Assembly: GCA_019509895.1 (NCBI GenBank)
Contig: JAEKLK010000312.1
Location: forward strand, 1 to 5,317
Source of the DNA: Betaproteobacteria bacterium
GTDB lineage: Bacteria > Pseudomonadota > Gammaproteobacteria > Burkholderiales > SG8-39
Length of the DNA: 5,317 bases
Reading direction: 5' to 3'
Positions 1 through 5,317 of this stretch are shown in pieces (the first letter of the stretch is position 1; each line of letters begins with the position of its first letter). The position numbers and the translations under genes are program-made. The notes beneath the pieces were generated by a model. It was not told where the DNA came from, did not search any database, and saw only the letters and a program-made list of their open reading frames with translations.

Positions 1-582
1 ATCGCAGGCATGGAGGAGCGCCTGATCTCGCGCTTCGGCTGGGGGCTTACCGTGGCGATCGAGCCGCCGGAGCTCGAAATGCGCGTGGCGATCGTCCTGA
101 AGAAGGCCGAGGCCGAGAACGTGCAGGTGTCGGAGGAAATCGCCTTCTTCATCGCCAAGCACATTCGCTCGAACGTGCGAGAGCTGGAAGGGGCGTTGAA
201 GAAGGTGCTCGCCTTTGCGCGCTTCACCGGACGCGAGCTGTCGCTCGATGGGGCGAAGGAGGCGCTGCGCGACATCCTCAACCTCAACAGCCGGCAGGTG
301 AGCGTTGAGGGCATCCAGAAGACCGTCGCCGAGTACTTCAAGATCAAGATCTCGGACATGCACTCCAAGAAGCGCAGCCGCAACGTGGCGCGTCCGCGCC
401 AGGTGGCGATGGCGCTCGCCAAGGACCTCACCCAGATGAGCCTGCCGGAAATCGGCGAGGCTTTCGGCAACCGCGACCACACCACGGTGCTGCACGCCTG
501 CCGCAAGATCGCCGATCTGCGAACGGGGGATACCTCGCTTAACCGCGACTATCTGGTGCTCGAGCAGGTGCTCAAGGGCTGA
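1..582 (+). CDS. dnaA: Chromosomal replication initiator protein DnaA, C-terminal part (5' end outside window)
   Basis: DnaA is the AAA+ ATPase that binds DnaA boxes at oriC and opens the duplex. The reading frame is open from base 1 (Ile-Ala-Gly before the first Met at base 10), so that Met is internal and the gene is truncated by the window edge. The fragment has 193 residues; adding 274 gives E. coli numbering, which predicts a full protein of about 467 residues, the usual size. Visible parts: the box VII arginines in ERLISRF (fragment Arg7 and Arg11, equal to E. coli Arg281 and the arginine finger Arg285), sensor II in NVRELEGAL (Arg60, equal to Arg334), and domain IV from about residue 100. 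Domain IV carries the basic Arg125 (Arg399) and the DnaA-box signature RDHTTVLHACRKI with Asp159, His160, Thr161 and Thr162 (433-436). The C-terminus LEQVLKG is betaproteobacterial in style. A 214-base gap separates it from dnaN. Identification is certain from motifs; the lineage reading is inference. Confidence 0.98.
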   Translation: MAGMEERLISRFGWGLTVAIEPPELEMRVAIVLKKAEAENVQVSEEIAFFIAKHIRSNVRELEGALKKVLAFARFTGRELSLDGAKEALRDILNLNSRQVSVEGIQKTVAEYFKIKISDMHSKKRSRNVARPRQVAMALAKDLTQMSLPEIGEAFGNRDHTTVLHACRKIADLRTGDTSLNRDYLVLEQVLKG

Positions 583-796
583 GACATGGAACAAGCTGTG
601 CGCAACCCGCGTGGGAATTGTGAATAACGGGCGCCTGGCCGGATCGCGCCCAAACTATCCCCAGCGCTCCCGCTTCTCCCCACAGGTTGTCCCGGCCTTC
701 GGCGAGGTGACAAGCCGCTGCCGGCAAAGCGCTTTTCGAGTTATCCGATGATGCAGGCTGCCTCTATTAGCTACTACTAATTAGGTAAATAAGAGA
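583..796. other. dnaA-dnaN intergenic region, candidate origin/regulatory region
   Basis: This 214-base gap contains no convincing gene on either strand. It holds a perfect DnaA box (619-627), a two-mismatch box TGTGCGCAA (597-605) and another two-mismatch box CTATCCCCA (655-663). It also has an inverted repeat GGGCGC/GCGCCC (629-634 and 646-651), an imperfect hairpin with TTGTC/GACAA arms (687-713), a palindrome AAAGCGCTTT (726-735) and a TTATCC half-box at 741. The last 33 bases before dnaN turn AT-rich in an otherwise GC-rich window. A dnaN promoter probably lies here; the best pair I can offer is TTATCC (741-746) and TATTAG (765-770) with an 18-base spacer, which is weak (3/6 and 4/6 matches to the sigma-70 consensus). 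No T-tract follows the hairpins, so an intrinsic dnaA terminator is not evident and dnaA transcription may read into dnaN. Confidence 0.7.
619..627 (-). promoter_or_regulatory. DnaA box (TTATTCACA on the minus strand)
   Basis: The plus strand reads TGTGAATAA, whose complement TTATTCACA matches the TTATNCACA consensus at every position. It lies 37 bases after the dnaA stop codon. Such boxes bind DnaA domain IV and serve in origins or in autoregulation. A single 9-mer match can occur by chance, but its position in the dnaA-dnaN gap beside an AT-rich tract makes a real site likely. Confidence 0.7.
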
Positions 797-805
797 ATGA
801 TTAAA
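741..805 (+). other. Candidate origin-unwinding element: TTATCC half-box, GC-rich spacer, CTA trios, AT-rich tract
   Basis: The order of elements is TTATCCGAT (741-749; first six bases match the DnaA box, last three do not), a mixed/GC-rich spacer with AGGCTGCCT (755-763), then CTACTACTA (771-779), followed by an AT-rich stretch running through the dnaN start. Bases 764-810 are 35 of 47 A or T. Read on the lower strand 3' to 5', the repeat is GATGATGAT, the form of the DnaA-trio described in the Bacillus subtilis basal unwinding system. The box orientation and box-to-trio polarity are those expected for that system. The main weakness is the degenerate anchoring box. Alternative explanation: an AT-rich promoter and translation-initiation region for dnaN. 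Confidence 0.4.
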
Positions 806-1897
806 GCAATGCGAGACGAGCTTCTCGCGCCGCTCGCGGCGGTCAGCGGCATCATCGAACGGCGCCATACGTTGCCCATCCTGTCGAACGTACTGATCGA
901 CACCGGTGGCGAGAATCTCTCCTTCCTCGCTACCGATATCGAGATCCAGATCGCGGCGAGGAGCGGCCTTGGCGGCTCACGTGATTCGCGCGCCTTCACG
1001 GTCGGCGCGCGAAAGCTGCTCGACATCCTGCGCGCGCTGCCCGAAGACACCGAGGTCAATCTGCAGCCGCAGGACAAGCGCCTGATGGTCAAAGCCGGCC
1101 GCAGCCGGTTCACCCTGCAGACGTTGCCGGCAGAGGACTTTCCCCGCTTGGCGCGCGCAGCCGGCGATAGCGCGCGCTTCTCGCTTCCGCAGAAGGTGCT
1201 GCGCCGGCAGCTCGGCCTGGTGCACTACGCGATGGCGCAGCAGGACATCCGCTATTACCTGAATGGGCTGCTCATGGTGGTGGACGCCGGTGAGCTGCGG
1301 CTGGTCGCGACGGACGGCCACCGGCTGGCGTTTGCATCGCTCGCGCTGGAAGCAAGCATGCCCAAGCAGGAGGCGATCGTGCCGCGCAAGACGGTGCTGG
1401 AGCTGACCAAGCTGCTTGCCGACAGCGACGATGAGGTACGGATCGAGCTCTCGAGCTCCCAGGCCGCCTTCACCTTCGGCTCCATCGAGCTCGTCACCAA
1501 GCTGGTCGACGGCAAGTTCCCGGATTACACGCGTGTCATTCCGACCCAGCACAAGAACCGGCTGCAGGCACAGCGTGAGCCGCTGCGCCAGGCGCTGCAG
1601 CGCGCGGCGATCCTATCGAACGAAAAGTTCCGCGGCGTGCGCTGGGTCCTCGCTGATTCGAGTTTGAAGATCGTTTGTTCGAATGCCGAGCAGGAGGAGG
1701 CGCAGGAAGAGCTTGAAGTCGGTTACAACGGTGACGCGCTCGACATCGGGTTCAACGTCAATTACCTGCTCGACGTGCTGAACAACGTGCCCGGCGCGCA
1801 GCTCGAGTGCGCCTTCGGCGACGCCTCTTCGAGCGCGCTCATCAGTTATGGCAGCGAGCAGGGGTTCAAGTACGTCGTCATGCCCATGAGGATCTAG
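797..1897 (+). CDS. dnaN: DNA polymerase III beta sliding clamp
   Basis: DnaN forms the ring-shaped homodimer that encircles DNA and tethers the replicative polymerase and other partners. The product is 366 residues, exactly the E. coli length, giving three repeated clamp domains (about 1-125, 126-250, 251-366). The partner-binding pocket is intact: Thr172-Asp173-Gly174-His175-Arg176-Leu177 and the C-terminal Met362-Pro363-Met364-Arg365, ending in Ile366 where E. coli has Leu. VSGIIERRHTLPIL near the N-terminus is a strong family signature. The ATG at 797 is preferred over the in-frame ATG at 809 because it preserves the first beta strand when aligned with family members; a stop codon at 782-784 limits the upstream side. 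The ribosome binding site is poor: AGG at 783-785 sits 11 bases upstream. The gene is followed after 2 bases by gyrB, with no recF between them. Confidence 0.98.
   Translation: MIKAMRDELLAPLAAVSGIIERRHTLPILSNVLIDTGGENLSFLATDIEIQIAARSGLGGSRDSRAFTVGARKLLDILRALPEDTEVNLQPQDKRLMVKAGRSRFTLQTLPAEDFPRLARAAGDSARFSLPQKVLRRQLGLVHYAMAQQDIRYYLNGLLMVVDAGELRLVATDGHRLAFASLALEASMPKQEAIVPRKTVLELTKLLADSDDEVRIELSSSQAAFTFGSIELVTKLVDGKFPDYTRVIPTQHKNRLQAQREPLRQALQRAAILSNEKFRGVRWVLADSSLKIVCSNAEQEEAQEELEVGYNGDALDIGFNVNYLLDVLNNVPGAQLECAFGDASSSALISYGSEQGFKYVVMPMRI
1887..1892 (+). promoter_or_regulatory. gyrB ribosome binding site inside the end of dnaN
   Basis: The sequence TGAGGA contains the Shine-Dalgarno core GAGG at 1888-1891, within the dnaN codons for the final Met-Arg-Ile. 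It lies 8 bases before the TTG at 1900, a good spacing. This site decides the gyrB start and implies that gyrB translation is coupled to termination on dnaN. Confidence 0.65.
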
Positions 1898-1899
1898 CG

Positions 1900-4302
1900 T
1901 TGGCCGCCAATCCAGAAGAATACGGCACAGACGCCATCAAGGTCCTGAAGGGCCTGGAGGCGGTGCGCAAGCGCCCCGGCATGTACATCGGCGACACCTC
2001 CGATGGCACGGGCCTGCATCACATGGTGTTCGAGGTCGTCGATAACGCGGTCGACGAGGCGCTCGCCGGCTTCTGCGACGAAATTACCGTCACGATTCAT
2101 ACCGACAACTCCGTGTCGGTAATCGATAACGGTCGCGGTATTCCCACCGGGATCAAGGAAGACGACGAGAACAAGCGCTCGGCCGCCGAGATCGTCATGA
2201 CAGAGCTCCATGCCGGCGGCAAGTTCGACTCCAACACGTACAAGGTATCCGGCGGCTTGCACGGTGTCGGTGTGTCCGTGGTCAATGCACTTTCGGAGTG
2301 GCTGCGCCTCACCATCTGGCGCGACGGCAGGGTGCACCAGATGGAGTTCCGTAATGGCGATGCCGTCGCGCCGCTGAAACTTACCGGCGCGAGCGAGCGG
2401 CGCGGCACCGAAGTGCATTTCCTCGCCGCGAAGGCGATCTTCGGCATCGTCGACTATCACTACGACATCCTGGCGCGGCGGCTGCGCGAGCTCTCGTTCC
2501 TCAATAACGGCGTGCGCATCGTGATGGTCGACCAGCGCACCGGCAAGGAAGAGAACTTCGCCTTTTCGGGAGGCGTCAAGGGATTCGTCGAGTACATGAA
2601 CCGCGCGAAGAACGTGCTGCACCCGAATCTTTTCGTCTCGCACGCGGTCAAGGACGGCATCACGGTCGAGGTGGCGATGCAATGGAACGACTCCTACCAG
2701 GAGAACGTCCTGTGCTTCACCAACAACATCCCGCAGAAGGACGGCGGCACGCATCTGACCGGGCTGCGAGCGGCGATGACGCGTGCCCTCAACAAGTACA
2801 TCGAGGAAAAGGAGATCGCCAAGAAGGCGAAGGTCGAGACCACTGGCGACGACATGCGCGAAGGCCTCGCCTGCGTGCTGTCGGTCAAGGTGCCGGAACC
2901 CAAGTTCTCGTCGCAGACCAAGGAGAAGCTGGTTTCCTCCGAAGTCCGGCCGGTCGTCGAGGAAGTCGTGGCCGAGAAGCTGCGCGAGTTTCTAGACGAG
3001 CATCCGGTGGACGCGCGCACCATCACGGTGAAGATCGTGGAGGCCGCGGCGGCGCGCGAGGCTGCGCGCAAGGCGCGCGAGATGACGCGCCGCAAGGGAG
3101 TGCTCGATGGCATGGGGCTGCCCGGCAAGCTCGCCGACTGCCAGGAGCGAGACCCGGCGCGCTGCGAGCTCTACCTGGTCGAGGGTGACTCCGCCGGCGG
3201 CTCGGCCAAGCAGGGACGCGATCGGAAGTTCCAGGCGATCCTGCCGCTCAAGGGCAAGATACTGAACGTCGAGCGCGCGCGCTTCGACAAGCTGCTCTCC
3301 TCGGCCGAGATCGCCACCCTCATCACGGCGCTTGGCTGCGGCATCGGCAAGGAGGAATACAACCCCGAGAAGCTGCGCTACCACCGCATCATCATCATGA
3401 CGGACGCGGACGTCGATGGCTCGCACATCCGGACGCTGCTCCTCACGTTCTTCTATCGGCAGATGCCCGAGCTGGTCGAGCGCGGCCACATCTACATCGC
3501 GCAGCCGCCGCTCTACAAGGCGAAGCTCGGCAAGGAGGAGCGCTATCTCAAGGACGAGCACGAGCTGAACGCGTTCATGCTCAAGCAGGCGTTGGTCGAG
3601 GCGGCACTCTACCCGCGTGCCGGCGCCGAGCCGCTCGCCGGTGAGCCGCTCGAGCAGCTGGCCAAGTCGTATCTGCTGTCGGAGGCGGTGATCGAGCGTG
3701 TCTCGCGGCTGATCGATCGCGATGCGCTACAGGCGATCCTGGGCGATACGCACATTGACCTCAGCGGACGCGCGGCGGCCGAGGCATCTGCCGAGGCGCT
3801 GGAGAAGGCGATCGGCGGCGAAGGCATCGCCGTCGCCCCGCACTTCGATCAGAAGACCGACCGCTACCAGGTGCGCATCGAGCGCACCCGCCATGGCAAC
3901 GTGCGCATGAGCACGATCGACACCGAGTTCGTGCATTCCGGCGACTATGCGCAGATCCGACAGACCGCACAGATGCTCGCCGGCCTGATCGGCGAAGGCG
4001 CCTATGTGCAGCGCGGCGATAAGCGCCAGCCGGTGCGCTACTTCGGCGAGGCGATGCGCTGGCTGCTGGGCGAGGTCGAGCGCTCGATGACGCTGCAGCG
4101 CTACAAGGGCCTGGGCGAGATGAACCCCGAGCAGCTCTGGGAGACGACGATGAACGTCGAAGCGCGGCGGCTGCTCAGGGTGCAAATCGACGACGGCATC
4201 GCCGCCGACGAGATCTTCACCAAGCTGATGGGTGACGAGGTCGAGCCGCGCCGGGCCTTCATCGAGTCGAACGCGCTCGGCGTTCGCAATCTCGACGTCT
4301 AG
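1900..4302 (+). CDS. gyrB: DNA gyrase subunit B
   Basis: GyrB is the ATPase subunit of gyrase (A2B2), which introduces negative supercoils. The product is 800 residues from TTG at 1900 (E. coli 804). The GHKL ATPase domain shows Glu45 and Asn49 in FEVVDNAVDEA, Asp76 in DNGRGIP, and GLHGVG at 119-124. The TOPRIM domain has EGDSAGGSAKQGR with catalytic Glu428 and the metal-binding DADVD at 502-506. Residues about 550-730 are the large insertion typical of Gram-negative GyrB, followed by QRYKGLGEMNPEQLW at 733-747. Positions equivalent to E. coli Asp426, Lys447 (quinolone) and Arg136 (aminocoumarin) are Asp430, Lys451 and Arg141, so all are the sensitive type. The TTG start is chosen because it follows the dnaN stop by 2 bases, has a well-placed ribosome site, and leaves a family-like lead before IKVLKGLEAVRKRPGMYIG. 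A GTG at 1807 in the same frame would add 31 unrelated residues overlapping dnaN. Confidence 0.97.
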   Translation: MAANPEEYGTDAIKVLKGLEAVRKRPGMYIGDTSDGTGLHHMVFEVVDNAVDEALAGFCDEITVTIHTDNSVSVIDNGRGIPTGIKEDDENKRSAAEIVMTELHAGGKFDSNTYKVSGGLHGVGVSVVNALSEWLRLTIWRDGRVHQMEFRNGDAVAPLKLTGASERRGTEVHFLAAKAIFGIVDYHYDILARRLRELSFLNNGVRIVMVDQRTGKEENFAFSGGVKGFVEYMNRAKNVLHPNLFVSHAVKDGITVEVAMQWNDSYQENVLCFTNNIPQKDGGTHLTGLRAAMTRALNKYIEEKEIAKKAKVETTGDDMREGLACVLSVKVPEPKFSSQTKEKLVSSEVRPVVEEVVAEKLREFLDEHPVDARTITVKIVEAAAAREAARKAREMTRRKGVLDGMGLPGKLADCQERDPARCELYLVEGDSAGGSAKQGRDRKFQAILPLKGKILNVERARFDKLLSSAEIATLITALGCGIGKEEYNPEKLRYHRIIIMTDADVDGSHIRTLLLTFFYRQMPELVERGHIYIAQPPLYKAKLGKEERYLKDEHELNAFMLKQALVEAALYPRAGAEPLAGEPLEQLAKSYLLSEAVIERVSRLIDRDALQAILGDTHIDLSGRAAAEASAEALEKAIGGEGIAVAPHFDQKTDRYQVRIERTRHGNVRMSTIDTEFVHSGDYAQIRQTAQMLAGLIGEGAYVQRGDKRQPVRYFGEAMRWLLGEVERSMTLQRYKGLGEMNPEQLWETTMNVEARRLLRVQIDDGIAADEIFTKLMGDEVEPRRAFIESNALGVRNLDV

Positions 4303-4326
4303 CTAGGCCGCGCGGCGCTTTTTCTT
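4301..4326 (+). terminator. Possible imperfect intrinsic terminator for gyrB, inside the end of topB
   Basis: Directly after the gyrB stop, AGC (4301-4303) can pair with GCT (4317-4319) and GCC (4307-4309) with GGC (4314-4316), leaving a GCGC loop and a 3-base bulge. TTTTCTT follows (4320-4326). The stem is short and bulged, and the T-tract is also explained by the Lys-Lys-Lys codons of topB on the other strand. It is offered because the two convergent genes leave no other room for a terminator. Confidence 0.3.
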
Positions 4327-5317
4327 CGCGTCGTCGGGCTTGTCCTTCGCCGCGCGCGCCTGGAATTCGAAGCCGACCTTGCCGTCGGGCGTCTTCACTA
4401 GGAACGCCTTGAAACGCCGTCCCTTCTTGGACACGAAGCTGGTCAGCAGGTCGGTACGGCCGGTGGCAAGAAGCTTCTTCATCTGCTCGCGCTCGACCGG
4501 CTGCTGCAGGATCACGCGACCCGAACGGAAGTCGCAGCTGCGCTCCGGGCCGAGGGCTTTCTCGCACGTGTAGGTGACGCCGTGCTCGAAGACGCGCGCA
4601 GCGCACTTCGGGCAGTTTCCGAGCGGCTCCTGGCCGCTGAAATCCGGCGCCTCCGTACCTTCGCCGGAGGCTTGGCCGAAGTCGAATTCCGGCCGAAGCT
4701 CGTCCGACAGCCGAACCAGGGCGCTGAACGGCCGGCCCTGCTTGCTGCGAAAACCGGTGAGCGGGCCGACCACGCGCTTGGTGATCAGCTCGGCCACTTC
4801 CTCGGGCGACCACTCGCGGCCTGAGGTGACCTTCCAGATTGAGAAGTCGCACTTCTGGCACTGGAACTTGCGGTAATTCTCCTGCACCACGCCGCCGCAT
4901 TTCGGGCAGGGCGCGGGCACCGTCGCGTACACCACGTCGGGGATGTCGCCCTCCTTTATAACGGCGACCATCTTGCGCACCAGCTCGCCGATCTGGTCCA
5001 TGAACTCATCGCGCGAGAGCTTGCCCGCCTCGATCAGCTTTAGCTTGTGCTCCCATTCGCCGGTGAGCTCCGGCGAGGCGAGCTCAACGAGATGCAGCAT
5101 GTGCAGCGCGAAGAGGAGCGAAAACGCTTTGGGCGTCGGCACCAGCTCGCGCCCGTCGCGATTGATGTATTCCTCGCGAATCAGACCCTCGATGGTCGCA
5201 GCACGTGTCGCCGGCGTGCCGAGCCCCTTGGCCGCCATCGCCTCGCGCAGCTCGTCGTCCTCCACCAGCTTGCCGGCGCCTTCCATCGCGGAGAGCAGCG
5301 TCGCTTCCGTGTAGCGC
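4303..5317 (-). CDS. topB: DNA topoisomerase III, C-terminal part (5' end outside window)
   Basis: Type IA topoisomerase that cuts one strand and passes another through, acting in decatenation and recombination. The frame stays open to the right edge (first full codon 5316-5314), so this is the last 337 residues; TOPRIM and the catalytic Tyr lie outside. Fragment start RYTEATLLSAMEGAGK and then KGLGTPATRAATIEGLI are conserved type IA core segments. Next come a four-Cys zinc ribbon (Cys137, 140, 153, 156; bases 4849-4908), a GPLTGFRSKQGRPFSA segment, a second four-Cys motif (Cys235, 238, 251, 261; bases 4534-4614) and a related LTSFVSKKGRRFKAF segment. The last two segments resemble the C-terminal repeat of topoisomerases found in the long proteobacterial TopB; E. 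coli TopB lacks this full tail. The protein ends in a basic tail, AKKKRRAA. Its TAG stop abuts the gyrB stop. TopA is the alternative but fits the core motifs and paired repeats less well. Confidence 0.88.
   Translation of the reverse strand, partial: RYTEATLLSAMEGAGKLVEDDELREAMAAKGLGTPATRAATIEGLIREEYINRDGRELVPTPKAFSLLFALHMLHLVELASPELTGEWEHKLKLIEAGKLSRDEFMDQIGELVRKMVAVIKEGDIPDVVYATVPAPCPKCGGVVQENYRKFQCQKCDFSIWKVTSGREWSPEEVAELITKRVVGPLTGFRSKQGRPFSALVRLSDELRPEFDFGQASGEGTEAPDFSGQEPLGNCPKCAARVFEHGVTYTCEKALGPERSCDFRSGRVILQQPVEREQMKKLLATGRTDLLTSFVSKKGRRFKAFLVKTPDGKVGFEFQARAAKDKPDDAKKKRRAA

Noticed and set aside
676..684. CTCCCCACA as a DnaA box
   Set aside because: Three mismatches, including the central positions; only the CACA end fits.
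977..1552. 191-residue minus-strand frame inside dnaN
   Set aside because: It is antisense to the clamp gene, of low-complexity composition, with no family resemblance.
1807..1899. GTG at 1807 as an upstream start giving GyrB an extra 31 residues
   Set aside because: It would overlap dnaN by 91 bases, the added Arg-rich residues are just dnaN read in another frame, and the TTG at 1900 has a good ribosome site and gives a family-like N-terminus.
1894..2754. 286-residue minus-strand open frame inside gyrB
   Set aside because: It is antisense to strongly conserved gyrB codons, has no recognisable domain, and long antisense frames are expected in GC-rich coding DNA.
4307..4316. GCCGCGCGGC palindrome as a protein-binding site
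   Set aside because: It encodes the final Arg and Ala codons of topB in GC-rich DNA, so a short GC palindrome here is expected; it is kept only as part of the weak terminator candidate.
4259..4900. 213-residue minus-strand frame overlapping topB
   Set aside because: It is an Arg- and Pro-rich out-of-frame shadow of topB with no motif, while the topB frame carries clear zinc ribbons and core motifs.

Overview
The window is the replication-initiation gene cluster of a GC-rich proteobacterium. It reads, left to right: the 3' end of dnaA, a 214-base gap, a complete dnaN, a complete gyrB, and then the C-terminal part of a topoisomerase III gene (topB) on the opposite strand, running into gyrB from the right. 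All four products are recognisable from family motifs. Almost every base outside the dnaA-dnaN gap is coding.

The organism is most likely a betaproteobacterium, probably not a classical Burkholderia-type one. Three things point to Betaproteobacteria: the clamp ends in VVMPMRI, DnaA ends in LEQVLKG, and recF is absent between dnaN and gyrB. However, DnaA domain IV carries HACRKI and RSRNVARPRQ, which look more like gammaproteobacterial DnaA. The placement is an inference from remembered family sequences, not from a search.

Region by region: 1-582 encodes the last 193 residues of DnaA (AAA+ arginine finger and sensor II, then the DNA-binding domain IV). The gap at 583-796 holds one perfect DnaA box on the minus strand, two imperfect hairpins, a 10-base palindrome and, just before dnaN, a TTATCC half-box followed by a GC-rich spacer, three CTA trinucleotides and an AT-rich tract. 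That order matches the bacterial basal unwinding system (DnaA box, spacer, DnaA-trio, unwinding element), so this gap is a candidate for all or part of oriC. Bases 797-1897 are dnaN. Bases 1900-4302 are gyrB, most likely starting at a TTG two bases after the dnaN stop, with its ribosome binding site inside the last dnaN codons. Bases 4303-5317 (minus strand) are the end of topB; its stop codon directly abuts the gyrB stop codon with no base between them.

The genes work together in chromosome replication. DnaA opens the origin, the DnaN clamp tethers the polymerase, gyrase removes positive supercoils ahead of the fork, and topoisomerase III decatenates and resolves single-strand links. I see no mobile element, CRISPR array, tRNA or rRNA, and no clearly novel system. 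The most worthwhile target is the dnaA-dnaN gap as an origin.
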